Source of the DNA: JBOFFC01 sp051648405
GTDB lineage: Bacteria; Planctomycetota; Planctomycetia; Pirellulales; Lacipirellulaceae
Length of the DNA stretch: 64,000 nucleotides
Direction: 5' to 3'
Assembly (NCBI GenBank): GCA_051648405.1
Contig: JBOFFC010000003.1
Coordinates: 13,709 to 77,708 of the forward strand
The notes under the pieces are model-generated. The model was not told the DNA's origin. It ran no database searches and saw only the letters and a list, made by a program, of their open reading frames with translations. The translations under genes and the position numbers were made by a program. Shown here one piece after another: positions 51,055 to 60,425 of the stretch; the stretch's first letter is position 1; every line of letters starts with the position of its first letter.

Positions 51055-53043
51055 CTACGCCATCGCCGGCTGGAGCTTGGCGGCGTGGTCCTTCGCCCGC
51101 TGGCGGTCCTTCCAGACCTCCTCGATCACCTCGGCGCCCACCAGTCCGTAGAGCCGCGGGCGGGGAGGGATCAGCGAGGTATCGACGTCCTCGTAGCCGA
51201 CCGTCACTTCGCCGCCGGCATCGACCGAGGCGACACTCGTCTTGAGCCACCGCCGATTTTTCTCTTCGAAGGCGTCGCACCACGCTTCCGCCTCGCGTCG
51301 TCGCTCGCCCGGGTCGGTCGCCCCGATGCCGGGCATCTCGAAGTCGGGCTTGTAGTGGGCGCCACGGCACTCGTCACGCTGCAACGCACCGACGAGCAGC
51401 GCCTTGGCGAGCGGGAACATGTCGCGGAGGGCCTTCGTAAAGACGACGTTTTGGTTCGTCCACGCCCCGGTGTCCGACAGGCTGCAGCGCTTCGCGCGAT
51501 CGGCCAGCTCGCTCACGCGCGCCAGCCCTTCGCGGACTTGGTCGTTCTTGCGGACCACCAGAGCGGCGCGGGTCATCTCGTCTCCCAGCGCCTGGTGGAG
51601 CAGGTACGGGTTCTCGCCCCCGTCGCCCGACTGCTTCAGCAGCGCGTCGTGTTCGGCCTGTTTGGCCGCCACGGCGCCGTGGTGGAGCGCGTCGAAGCCC
51701 GCGTCGTTTGCCGACCCCTTCAGCGAGCCGAGCAGCTTCTCGATCCCCGGGGCGATGAAGAGGCCGCTGAAGATGCACGACAGCAGCGAGTTGGCCCCCA
51801 AGCGGTTGGCGCCGTGGTAGTGGTAGTCGCACTCGCCGATCGCGTAGAGGCCGGGGACGTTGGTCTGGTGGTTCCGCGGGTTGGCGGGGTCGAGGCCCCC
51901 GTCGGCGCCCTTGGCGTAGTCGGCCCACAGGCCCCCCATCGAGTAGTGCACCGCGGGGAAGATCTTCATCGGGACCTCGCGCGGGTCCACCCCCTGGAAC
52001 TTCTCGTAGATGTGCAGGATGCCGCCGAGCTTGCGGTCGAGCTCTTCGCGCGAGATGTGCGTCAGGTCGAGGTACACGCACTGTTTTTCGGCCTCGACCG
52101 AGAGGCCCTCGTTGACGCAGACGCCGAAGATCTCACGCGTGGCGATGTCACGCGGCACGAGGTTGCCGTACTTCGGGTAGCGCTCTTCGAGGAAGTAGTA
52201 GCGCTCGGCATCGGGGATGTCGGCCGGGTTGCGGGGGTCGTGCGGCGTGCGCGGGACCCAGACGCGGCCCCCCTCGCCGCGGGCCGACTCGCTCATCAGG
52301 CGGCACTTGTCGGCGCCGGGGATCGCCGTCGGGTGGACCTGGATGAACTCGCCGTTGGCGTACGAAACGCCGGCCTGGAAGCAGCGGCTCGCCGCGCTGC
52401 CGTTGCAGGCCATCGACATCGTGCTGCGTCCGTACAAGAGGCCGCAGCCGCCGCTGGCGACCACGACGGCGTCGGCCTTGAAGGCGCGGATCTGCATCGT
52501 CACGAGGTTCTGCGCGACCGCGCCGCGGCAACGCCCCTCGTCATCGACGATCGGGCCGAGGAAGTCCCAGCCCTCGTGCATCGCGACGCGCCCCTCGCTC
52601 TTCCAGCGACGCACCTGCTCGTCGAGCGCGTAGAGCAGTTGCTGCCCGGTAGTCGCCCCGGCGAAGCTGGTGCGCTTGAACAGCGTGCCGCCGAAGCGGC
52701 GCTGGTCGCGGAAGCCCTCGGCGGTGCGGTTGAACGGCACCCCCAGACGGTCCATCAGGTTGATGATCTTCGGCGCCCAGTACGCCATCTCCTTGACCGG
52801 CGGCTGGTGCTGGAGGAAGTCGCCGCCGTAGACGGTGTCGTCCAAGTGCAGCCACTCGTCGTCCCCCTGCTGGCGCGTCAGGTCGTTGACGCTGTTGATC
52901 CCCCCTTGGGCGCACGCGCTGTGCGAGCGCTTCACCGGCACGAGGCTCATGCAATCGACGTTCACGCCGAGCTCGGCGAGCTTCATCGTGCACGCCAGCC
53001 CGGCGAGGCCGCCACCGACGACAAGGACACGCTGCTGAGACAT
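51055..53043 (-). CDS. sdhA: Succinate dehydrogenase flavoprotein subunit SdhA
   Basis: A protein of 662 residues. FAD-binding GGGLAGLACTMKLAELG at the start; SACAQGGINSVND with the FAD-linking histidine just before; PTAIPGADKCRLMSESARGE catalytic region; HYSMGGLWADY in the middle; and GLYAIGECDYHYHGANRLGA in the FAD C-terminal part. Together with SdhB/SdhC it oxidises succinate at the membrane. It follows sdhC by 64 bp and is not followed by sdhB. Confidence 0.95.
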   Translation of the reverse strand: MSQQRVLVVGGGLAGLACTMKLAELGVNVDCMSLVPVKRSHSACAQGGINSVNDLTRQQGDDEWLHLDDTVYGGDFLQHQPPVKEMAYWAPKIINLMDRLGVPFNRTAEGFRDQRRFGGTLFKRTSFAGATTGQQLLYALDEQVRRWKSEGRVAMHEGWDFLGPIVDDEGRCRGAVAQNLVTMQIRAFKADAVVVASGGCGLLYGRSTMSMACNGSAASRCFQAGVSYANGEFIQVHPTAIPGADKCRLMSESARGEGGRVWVPRTPHDPRNPADIPDAERYYFLEERYPKYGNLVPRDIATREIFGVCVNEGLSVEAEKQCVYLDLTHISREELDRKLGGILHIYEKFQGVDPREVPMKIFPAVHYSMGGLWADYAKGADGGLDPANPRNHQTNVPGLYAIGECDYHYHGANRLGANSLLSCIFSGLFIAPGIEKLLGSLKGSANDAGFDALHHGAVAAKQAEHDALLKQSGDGGENPYLLHQALGDEMTRAALVVRKNDQVREGLARVSELADRAKRCSLSDTGAWTNQNVVFTKALRDMFPLAKALLVGALQRDECRGAHYKPDFEMPGIGATDPGERRREAEAWCDAFEEKNRRWLKTSVASVDAGGEVTVGYEDVDTSLIPPRPRLYGLVGAEVIEEVWKDRQRAKDHAAKLQPAMA

Positions 53044-53107
53044 CGAAAGCGTCCGAATGCGGGGTGCGGAGCGGGGGGGAACGCGTCGCTTAGGGGGGCG
53101 GCGCCGG

Positions 53108-53974
53108 TTATTGAGAGACCGAAACCGACTCGGCTTCGACCGGCTTGGGCTGGGCTTCAGCCCCTTCGGCGTCCCCCTCGGTGGAGTGCTCGCCGACGCG
53201 CTTGTGCTCGTTGGGGGTGACCGACCCGGCGGCGACGCGGGCCTCGTACATGCGGTCCTCGGCCATCCGGGCGGCGTCGAACGCCTCCCCCGAGCCGACG
53301 GCCATCATCCCCCCCAGGCCGCTGAAGCCGACGGCCCCGAGCACGACGCCAAACGCGGCGCAGACGGCGAGGGCCTTCTTCTGCGCTGCGGGGCTCGTCC
53401 AGACGCCCCAGGTGATCCCCATCGTCCACAGGCCGTTCGCCAAGTGGAACACGCTGGCGAGGACCCCCAGCGCGTAGAACGCAACGATCACCGGGTTCTG
53501 CAGCGCCGCGCCGGCGGTCGTCGGGGCGTTGAAGGGGCGGAACTCGGCGCCACCTAGGGGCTCGGCGATCGCCAGCCACCAGTCGAAGTGGAACCAGCCG
53601 TGCATGTGGAACACGTGGTAGAAGATAAAAACCATCGCCAGCATGCCGCTCGCCCGCTGCAGCGTGTAGCGGATGTTGGCGCCGTAGCCGTAGAGGTTCG
53701 TGTTCGGCAGGCCCGACTGGATGATCCACACGCCGACGAGCGCGTGGAATAGCAGCGGCAAGAAGATAAAAGTCCACTCGACAAGCGGCAGGAGCTTGTC
53801 GAGGGCGTGGATGGCGTAGACGTTGTTTTGGAACGTCTCGGGCCCGTTCAGGATGCTGGCGTTCACCCCCAGGTGGACGCACATGAACGCGCCGACCGGG
53901 ATCAACCCCGACAGCGAGTGAAGCCGCCGGACCAGGAACTCATTCCGAACAAGAAACGACTGCTTCGCCGCCAA
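53108..53974 (-). CDS. sdhC: Succinate dehydrogenase cytochrome b subunit SdhC (single large b558 type)
   Basis: A protein of 288 residues from a TTG at 53974. Five membrane helices with family histidines: RRLHSLSGLIPVGAFMCVHL, FHALVGVWI, FYHVFHMHGW and SVFHLANGLWTMGITWGVW. This is the larger diheme b558 type found with Bacteroidetes/Planctomycetes SdhA. The C-terminal tail (about 60 residues) is charged. TTG is accepted because no in-frame ATG precedes the first helix. Confidence 0.9.
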   Translation of the reverse strand: MAAKQSFLVRNEFLVRRLHSLSGLIPVGAFMCVHLGVNASILNGPETFQNNVYAIHALDKLLPLVEWTFIFLPLLFHALVGVWIIQSGLPNTNLYGYGANIRYTLQRASGMLAMVFIFYHVFHMHGWFHFDWWLAIAEPLGGAEFRPFNAPTTAGAALQNPVIVAFYALGVLASVFHLANGLWTMGITWGVWTSPAAQKKALAVCAAFGVVLGAVGFSGLGGMMAVGSGEAFDAARMAEDRMYEARVAAGSVTPNEHKRVGEHSTEGDAEGAEAQPKPVEAESVSVSQ

Positions 53975-54324
53975 CGGGGGACCTCGCTTTCGGCCGATTC
54001 AGCGCCGGCGGCTCGGAAGGCCGTTCAGACGACCGCCGGAACTTGAAACCGGCCCCGGCGCGCTCGGTTTAACGGCCGGGAAGGGCCCGCGACGCTCCAA
54101 GGAGAGCGCCGCCAGGACCCAGAGGGCCCCCGAGTATAGGACCCGCTGAGAAACCCCCGCAAGCGAGCGAGGGTGCGGCCGAGTGTCTCAACGCCGCGAA
54201 GCGCGGCCAGCGGGTGGCGCCAGCGCAGAGCGTGGCGAGCGTTTCGTCCACGTCCTCGCCGGCGCAACCCCTTTCCCCGGCCGCTCCGCCGACGGCGGAG
54301 CGAGCGTGGGCCCGGCGCGTCGGC
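53975..54324. other. Gene-free stretch between sdhC and the TPR gene
   Basis: About 350 bp that should contain the sdhCA promoter. A small 8-bp stem, GCTCCGCC/GGCGGAGC at 54283-54301, lies just after the TPR stop. It lacks a T-run, so a terminator role is weak. Confidence 0.4.
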
Positions 54325-55938
54325 TCAGTTCGCCGTCGCGGCCAGTTCCGCGGCGCGGCGGCGGTACTCGCCCGCGAGCTGCGACTGACCGTTCGCTTCG
54401 AGCTCGGTCGAGAGCGACTCGTAGGCCGACTTGAGCGTTTGGTCGTACTCGATCGCCGTGATCAGCGACTGGATCGCCCTCTCGCGATCGCCGAGCAACG
54501 AGTACGCCATGCCGCGGCGGTAGTAGTGCTTGGCTTCGGTCGGTTGCAGACGGATCGCCTCGTTGAAGTCGTCGATCGCCTTCTGGATCTCGCCCCGCTG
54601 CAGTTGGGCCAGCCCGCGGTTGACGAACGCCGGCACGTAGCGGTCGCTCACAGCGACCGACTCGCCGTAGGCGCGGACCGCTTCGTAGTAGTTGCCTTGC
54701 TTGGCGAGGGCGAGCCCCTTCCACATGTTCGAGCGGGGGCTGTCGTAGTTGATGCTGGCGGCTTGCTCGAAGTCGCTGATCGCTAGCTCCTCTTCGCCCA
54801 TGTAGAAGAAGCAGACGCCGCGGCGGAACAGCGCCTCGCCCAACCCCGGGTTGAGCTGCAGGGCCTTGGTGAACGAGCGGACGGCCGTCGCGTAGTCCCC
54901 GAGCAGACGCTCGGCGACCCCCTTGCGGAACAGCGTGGCGGCCCGAGCCGACTCGACTTCCGCCCGCATCCCGTCGTCCGGCAGCAGCTCGAGCAGCTTG
55001 TCGCACGTCGCTAGCGAGCTCTCGAACGCGGCCTTGGCGGCGGCCGGGTCCTCGGCGTTCTTACCGAGCTCCTCGAGCGCGAAGGCGAACGTTAGGTAAC
55101 CCTGCACAAACGGCAGCTCGTCTTCTTCGTTCTCGGGGACGTAGCTGTCGATCGCGGCGCGGAGGTCGTCCGAAGCCTTGGCGTAGTCCTTCTGCTGCAG
55201 CGCGAGCGAAGCCCGGCCGAAGAACGCCTCGTGGTGCTTGTCGTCGAGTTCGAGCGACGCGGCGAAGTCCTCGAGCGACTTCTCCGCCTTGCCGAGGCTC
55301 GCGTACGAGAGGCCCCGCAGTCGCAGCGCTTCGGCCAGTTGGCTCTTCTCTTCGAGGTCCGAATCGACGTAGCGGGTGAGCGCCTTGACCGCCGCGTCGG
55401 CGCCGCCGAGCTTCGAGAGGGCCTTCCCGAGGTTGAACTGGTACTGGGCGTTCGCCCGGTCGGCGCTCGCCGCCGCTTGGAAGTCGGGCAGGGCCTGCTG
55501 GTAGGCGCCGAGCTTAGAGTAGATCTCGCCGCGCGCTGCCTGGATCTCGGGCACGAGCGCAGGCGCCGATTGAGCGTACGTCAGGGCGTTCTTCAGGTCG
55601 GCGAGGGCCGATTCGTACTCTTCGAGCGCCGCGAGGGCCTTCGCCCGGGCCAATAGCGGCTGGGGGCTGTAGCCCTGCGTGGCAGTGACGATGTCGCTGA
55701 ACGCCGCCACGGCCGCGCCGTAGTCGCCGTTCTTGAAGAGCTCGATGCCCGCCGCGAACCGCGCCTGGAGCTGCTCCTCGGCCGTCCCCTGCGCGGCGTC
55801 CTCCGCCGGCGCGTCCGCGTCGGCGGCAGCCTCGTCCTGACCGAAGGCCAGCGGGGCGCCGGTCGAGAGTGCCAGGCACAACGCGGCGCCGCGTGCGACG
55901 CGACCAACCAGCAGGCGAACCGAGGGAGACGAGCTCAT
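54325..55938 (-). CDS. Secreted TPR-repeat protein
   Basis: About 537 residues from ATG 55938, chosen because a signal peptide begins there (ALCLALSTGAPLAFGQ). An acidic linker follows (DEAAADADAPAEDAAQG), then about a dozen tetratricopeptide repeats from residue ~50 to the end (for example AGIELFKNGDYGAAVAAFSD, FRRGVCFFYMGEEELAISDF and YYRRGMAYSLLGDRERAIQS). Planctomycete periplasmic scaffold of unknown partners. Confidence 0.85.
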   Translation of the reverse strand: MSSSPSVRLLVGRVARGAALCLALSTGAPLAFGQDEAAADADAPAEDAAQGTAEEQLQARFAAGIELFKNGDYGAAVAAFSDIVTATQGYSPQPLLARAKALAALEEYESALADLKNALTYAQSAPALVPEIQAARGEIYSKLGAYQQALPDFQAAASADRANAQYQFNLGKALSKLGGADAAVKALTRYVDSDLEEKSQLAEALRLRGLSYASLGKAEKSLEDFAASLELDDKHHEAFFGRASLALQQKDYAKASDDLRAAIDSYVPENEEDELPFVQGYLTFAFALEELGKNAEDPAAAKAAFESSLATCDKLLELLPDDGMRAEVESARAATLFRKGVAERLLGDYATAVRSFTKALQLNPGLGEALFRRGVCFFYMGEEELAISDFEQAASINYDSPRSNMWKGLALAKQGNYYEAVRAYGESVAVSDRYVPAFVNRGLAQLQRGEIQKAIDDFNEAIRLQPTEAKHYYRRGMAYSLLGDRERAIQSLITAIEYDQTLKSAYESLSTELEANGQSQLAGEYRRRAAELAATAN

Positions 55939-56136
55939 GGCGACGTGCGGAAGCGGGGTGAACGGGCTGCCGATCGCGCACGGGCGGCGCGAGGCGACTC
56001 CCCCGAGTTTACATCGGGTCCTGAGGCCGATCGCCAAACCCGACGCCCCGCGGGGCGGTTTGCCGGTTCGGCGGCGCGGGTTGTAACGAACGTTACGCCG
56101 CGGCCCACGGTGGAGTTCCCTTCCTCGCCCCGGGCG

Positions 56137-56850
56137 TTAGTCGATCACCTTCGCGGGCGTCGCCTCTTTCTTGCCGGCGATCGCCTGCCGGCCGTAGTGC
56201 TTCGCCGTTCGCGAGAACTCCGTGGCGTAGGCGTCGGCCTCTTCGGGGGTGAAGTCGCGCTCGACCGTCCGCTTGTAGCGGCCGAACTCGTAAACGTGGA
56301 CCGCGTAGTTCGCCTGCGGTCGCGGGCGGCCGTACTCGTCGGCATCCGCGTCGGACGCGGGACCCGGCTCGTCGATGTCGGACGTTTCTCCGTTCGGCGC
56401 GGCCGTCGTGTAGTCGGCGGCGGGGGGCGCCTGGGGCGCCTGGTCGTCGTCGCGGTCGGGGGCGGGAGTCGCCTTGCGGCCCGACGCGGGCCGCGCGCCG
56501 AACCCCGGCAGGCTCTTCCCGCGCGAGCGCTCGTCCTCGAGCGCCGCGATCGGATCGACCCCGTCGTCGAGGATCGAGTCCTCGGCGGCCGTCACGTCGG
56601 CCGGGGCTCGCGGGGGGGCCTTCTTTTTCGCCACCTTGCGACGGACCGGCTTCACCTCGGCGTCGGCGGCCGACGCGACCTTTTTCTTCGCCACTTTCTT
56701 CTTGGCGGTCTTCGGCTTAGGGGTGTCGTCGTCGGCCTTCACCCCCTTCTTCTTGCGGGGCTTCTCGGTCGCATCGTCGTCGAAATCCACGTCCGCCTCG
56801 CTGGGGAACAGGTCGTCGTCTTCTTCGCGGGGCATCGGCATAGCGGCCAC
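56137..56850 (-). CDS. Lys-rich, low-complexity protein with histone-like KKK motifs
   Basis: A protein of 237 residues. Residues 30-80 contain several TAKKKVAKKKV- and RRKVAKKKAPP-type basic stretches, followed by an acidic/Pro-rich linker. A folded C-terminal ~65 residues (NYAVHVYEFGRYKRTVERDF, then TPEEADAYATEFSRTAKHYG) look conserved. Possible nucleoid-associated or RNA-binding protein; no family recognised. Confidence 0.7.
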   Translation of the reverse strand: MAAMPMPREEDDDLFPSEADVDFDDDATEKPRKKKGVKADDDTPKPKTAKKKVAKKKVASAADAEVKPVRRKVAKKKAPPRAPADVTAAEDSILDDGVDPIAALEDERSRGKSLPGFGARPASGRKATPAPDRDDDQAPQAPPAADYTTAAPNGETSDIDEPGPASDADADEYGRPRPQANYAVHVYEFGRYKRTVERDFTPEEADAYATEFSRTAKHYGRQAIAGKKEATPAKVID

Positions 56851-57137
56851 CTGGCGGAGCGCCGCCGGCCCCAGCCGGGGGGCGGCAGAAGGACAACTCG
56901 GGGGAAAGGCCGACGCAGTTGCGGGGCGGAGCGCGTCGCCGCGACGCCCGGACCGCCGGCCCGAAAGCAGAGCACCGCAGTATCGAGCGTCCAGGGGGCC
57001 CCGTCAACGGACGGCGCCCGCCGCCGGCCCGCGGCGTCGCCCCTGGACCGCTTCTGGACCGGCGCCCGTCGCTGGCCTAAGATTCGCACTTCGCTGGCGG
57101 CAGCGGCCGCAAACCGGGCCCCCAGCGAGCACAATCC

Positions 57138-57211
57138 GGCGGAGTAGCTCAGTCGGTTAGAGCAGCGGAATCATAATCCGCGTGTCGGGGGTTCGAATCC
57201 CTCCTCCGCTA
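57138..57211 (+). tRNA. tRNA-Met/tRNA-Ile2 (anticodon CAT)
   Basis: A 74-nt cloverleaf: acceptor GGCGGAG pairs with CTCCGCT, D-arm TAGCTCAGTCGGTTAGAGC, anticodon stem GCGGA/TCCGC with loop ATCATAA (anticodon CAT), and T-loop GTTCGAATC. Acceptor wobble and no G1-C72 initiator features argue for elongator Met or lysidine-Ile. The integrase pseudogene runs antisense into it, marking an attachment site. Confidence 0.9.
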
Positions 57212-57584
57212 TTCGTTGCATCCGCCAGCGTCACGTCGCAAACCCTCGCAATTCGCGGGGTTTCTTCGCCTTCAGCCGCCCATTCGGTCGCTCCGGCGGA
57301 GTCGCCGGGCCTGGCGCCGAGAAGCGTGTTCTCGCGGGCTGCGCGCTGCGCAACGCGCTGCGCGACGGGGTGGTTGATCGCCCGATCGCCGTCGGTTCCC
57401 GTGGCACGGGCCGCCTGAGGTGTTGGCGGCTCCAGCAGGTGCCTCAGTAGGCCAATTGCCTCGGCTTCCTGGCCGGGAACGAGGTGGCCGTAGGTGTCCA
57501 TCGTCAGCGTGATCGTCGAGTGACGCATGACGGTTTGAACGACCTTCGGGTGGGCCCCCTGCATTGAGAGCCAGGCCCCACAGG

Positions 57585-59118
57585 CTGTCAGTTATACACA
57601 AGTCTTCCAGATGATCTTCCAGATGACCCCGCGCGTCCGGAGGCGATTCGGCACGAGATTTGCGCGGCGAGAGTGGTGGTGACTGGGACTGCCATTCTGG
57701 GGGGAAGGAGCGAGTCGATGAGCGACGGAATCGCGTCGGAGTTGCAGGGAATTCACTTGGGGGACCAGCGGTTGAACGCTCGAAGCGTCGCCATTTTGGA
57801 GGCGTTCGCGGCGAATCCCGAGGCGAGCGTCAACGCCGCCGTCGAGAGCTGGGGCGACACGCTCGCCGCGTATCGGTTCTTCCGCAACGCGAAGGTTTCG
57901 CCGACGGAGATTCTCCGCCCCCATCGCGAGGCGACCGAGCGACGCATCCGCGAGCAGCCGACCGTCTTGATCGTGCAGGACACGACCGAGTTCGACTTCA
58001 CCGCGCACCCGCCGGAAGGCGCGCGGTGTCTCGACTCCGAGCGGCGTTTCGGGATCTACGACCACACGCACCTGGCGGTCACCCCGGAGAAGCTCTGCCT
58101 CGGCGTGGTCGGTTCGGAGCAGTTCGACCGGGCGCCGGAGACGCTCGGCAAGGGGCGTGCTCGCAAATCCCTGCCGATCGAAGAGAAGGAGAGCTTTCGC
58201 TGGTTGAGCGGCTACCGGCTGGCCTGCGAGCTCCAGCGGCAGTGCCCCGCGACGCAGGTCGTCAGCGTGGCCGACTGCGAGGCGGACGTCTACGAGGTCT
58301 TCGTCGAGGTTCAGCGGCAGTCCCAGCCGGCCCACTTCCTGATTCGCGCTCGCGAGAACCGCTGCACGACCCGGCGTGACGCCACTCGAGAAGGACGCGT
58401 GTTCCACAAGGTTCTGGACCAACTGGCCGAGGCGCCGGTCCGCGTCCGGCGAACGATCGACCTGCCGCAAACGCCCAAGCGTCGAGCCCGGCGTGCGGAG
58501 CTGGAGGTCCGTGCGCTCACAGTCGCGCTCAAGCCGCCCGACTCGCGGAGGCGCCTGCCCGAGGTTTCGCAGCAGTTCGTGCAGGTCCGTGAAGTCGCCG
58601 GGCCGGGCGACGAGACGGAGGTGTCGTGGCTGTTGACGACCAGCTTGCCGGTCACTTCGGAGGAGGAGGTGCTGCGCGTCGTCGACTACTACGTCGCGCG
58701 GTGGACGGTGGAGGTTTACTTTCGAACGCTGAAGACCGGCTGCCGGGTGGAACGCATCCGCCTCGAAACGCTGTCACGGGTGAAGAACTGCCTGGCGTTC
58801 TACAAGATCGTCGCCTGGCGGGTCCTGTACCTGACGTACTTGAACCGGACCACGCCCGAGTTGCCCTGCACGGCGGTGTTCGACGACTGCGAATGGAAGC
58901 CGGTCTGGCGGGTGACCAAGAAGAAACCGCTGCCGACCAAGCCGCCGACGTTGGGCGAATTCGTCCCGCTGCTCACCAGTCTCGCCGGCTACAACAACCG
59001 TCCCAGCGAACCACCGCCCGGCCCACAAACCTTCTGGAACGCCCTCCGCCGCATGACGGACTTCGCCGTCGCCTGGGTCCAGTTCGGACCGGAGACGTGA
59101 CTTGTGTATAACTGACAG
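57585..59118. mobile_element. Tn5/IS50-like insertion sequence (IS4 superfamily)
   Basis: 1534 bp with perfect 20-bp terminal inverted repeats CTGTCAGTTATACACAAGTC (57585-57604 and, inverted, 59099-59118), flanked by a 9-bp direct duplication CCCCACAGG (57576-57584 and 59119-59127). The end sequence closely resembles the Tn5 outer end CTGACTCTTATACACAAGT, and 9 bp is the Tn5 duplication length. A single transposase gene fills it. A 12-bp tandem repeat TCTTCCAGATGA lies just inside the left end. Confidence 0.95.
57718..59100 (+). CDS. IS4-superfamily (Tn5-like) transposase
   Basis: A protein of 460 residues from ATG 57718, preceded by GGAAGGAG. N-terminal DNA-binding part (LGDQRLNARSVAILEAFAAN, then WGDTLAAYRFFRNAKVSP). 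Catalytic DDE fold: first D in VLIVQDTTEFDF, second in VSVADCEADVYE, and the YREK signature YYVARWTVEVYFRTLK. The stop codon overlaps the right inverted repeat by 2 nt. The gene appears intact, so the element may be active. Confidence 0.95.
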   Translation: MSDGIASELQGIHLGDQRLNARSVAILEAFAANPEASVNAAVESWGDTLAAYRFFRNAKVSPTEILRPHREATERRIREQPTVLIVQDTTEFDFTAHPPEGARCLDSERRFGIYDHTHLAVTPEKLCLGVVGSEQFDRAPETLGKGRARKSLPIEEKESFRWLSGYRLACELQRQCPATQVVSVADCEADVYEVFVEVQRQSQPAHFLIRARENRCTTRRDATREGRVFHKVLDQLAEAPVRVRRTIDLPQTPKRRARRAELEVRALTVALKPPDSRRRLPEVSQQFVQVREVAGPGDETEVSWLLTTSLPVTSEEEVLRVVDYYVARWTVEVYFRTLKTGCRVERIRLETLSRVKNCLAFYKIVAWRVLYLTYLNRTTPELPCTAVFDDCEWKPVWRVTKKKPLPTKPPTLGEFVPLLTSLAGYNNRPSEPPPGPQTFWNALRRMTDFAVAWVQFGPET

Positions 59119-60343
59119 CCCCACAGGTGTGGCGGAGGGAGTGGAAGTCGAGCACCTCGCCCGCGTGATTGGTCGCCAACAGGAAGTCGCTTTGCTCTCG
59201 ACGGAGCAGCTCTGCCGAGTCGTGGCGGGACTCTGTCAGCCAAACTGCCCGCGCCGCCGCAAGGTCCTCTCGCAGCATCCGGGCGAGGTTTGACTCATGT
59301 GGCATCCCGAACACGCGGGCTTGGGGCGACTTGCCGCCCACCAAGTCGCGGAGTTCGGCGGCCAGCCCCGACTGAACGTACTGCCGGGCGTCTTTGCGGT
59401 TTTTTGTGGTGCGAGCCTTGCAGAAGACGTAAGGAGGATCGCTGTCGAGGAAGAGATTCGACCGGGTCAGGCTGCGGAGCTCATTCGCGCGCAGCCCGGT
59501 TTGGATGGCCGTCCGGTAGAGGACGAGCCTCTCTTTCGGAGAAAGCCCGAGTCGCTCGGGGCCATGCAGCGTCGCGGCCTCCAGCCAGGGCCACTCGGCC
59601 GGCAGCAGCATGCGACGTTCGCGACGGCGGTCCGATGCCGGGTTTGGTTTCTTGAGCCCGACCAGCGGGTCGCGGGCGATGTTCTGGTTGACCAGGAGCC
59701 AGCGAGTGAAGGCCTTCATGGTCCCCAAGTGCGACGCGATCGTCCGGGCGGACAGCCCTTGGTCGCGAAGGGTATTGGCGTAGCGGTTGACGCCGTCGGC
59801 CGTGATCGAGGCCACCGACACGAACTCACCAGCCCGGGCGATAGCGCGAACGACCCGCGCAACGCCGGCGATGTGCTTCGGTGAGCGTTGCGCCGCCGCG
59901 AGCTTAACGCTGTAGCCTCGGAGGTGCTCGTCGATCGTTCGCTGCGACTCCTGCGCGATCGAGTCCATGGTTGGATCGACGACGCCCTCGCGTCGCAGCG
60001 CCGCGTCGGATTCCAGCTTGTTGGCGATTCTTCGCGCGACGGACTTGTCCGTGGTCTTCGCGCACTGCGTTCGGCGGCGGCCGGTGTGATCGACCCACGC
60101 CACGTAGTACGGACTGCCCGGCCGCGCCGTTTTGCGCTTGAAGATCGACGCCATGAATGTCCTCCTCTTCCTATTTTACCCAAACATCCAAAGTGGGCCA
60201 TCCCGAATCGAGCGCTGCTCCAGTGGTTCTCCGTTCGGCCGATTCTCCGCGCCGCCGCGGGATAGGCGGCCTTCCGGCGCCAGCGCGAACGGTGCCGACC
60301 GGAACGCGTCACGATCCGCCGGCGTGGTCCGGCGCTAGTGCCG

Positions 60344-60400
60344 CAGAGTCTGCCAGCGGTCGCACAGAGTGTGCCAAACTTCCCGTAGTGGCAGACTCTG
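60344..60400. repeat. Cluster of CAGAGT(C/G)TGCCA repeats upstream of the integrase
   Basis: CAGAGTCTGCCA at 60344-60355, CAGAGTGTGCCA at 60365-60376, and the inverted TGGCAGACTCTG at 60389-60400. They lie in the gap between the ATPase stop (60426) and the integrase start (60154). They look like protein-binding iterons (integrase arm sites, excisionase sites or a repressor operator). Confidence 0.65.
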
Positions 60401-60425
60401 TCGAATCGTGGCACGGACTGGCGCA

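Larger units (their letters stand above)
57157..60154 (-). pseudogene. int: Tyrosine integrase gene split by an insertion sequence
   Basis: N-terminal part 59119-60154 and C-terminal part 57157-57584. Removing the element and one 9-bp duplication restores one frame of 484 codons: ...FHSLRHTCGA joined to WLSMQGAHPKVV. Catalytic residues persist: R in TGLRANELRSL, HSLRH, H in MRHSTITLTMDTYGH and the tyrosine of DTYGH. The N-terminus has a planctomycete-type arm/SAM domain. The C-terminus GGGIRTPDTRIMIPLL is encoded antisense to tRNA-Met, as is usual when an integrase gene abuts its attachment site. Confidence 0.9.

Noticed and set aside
57603..57626. 12-bp tandem repeat TCTTCCAGATGA inside the IS left end as an attachment core
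   Set aside because: It lies inside the IS next to its end and has no partner in the integrative element.
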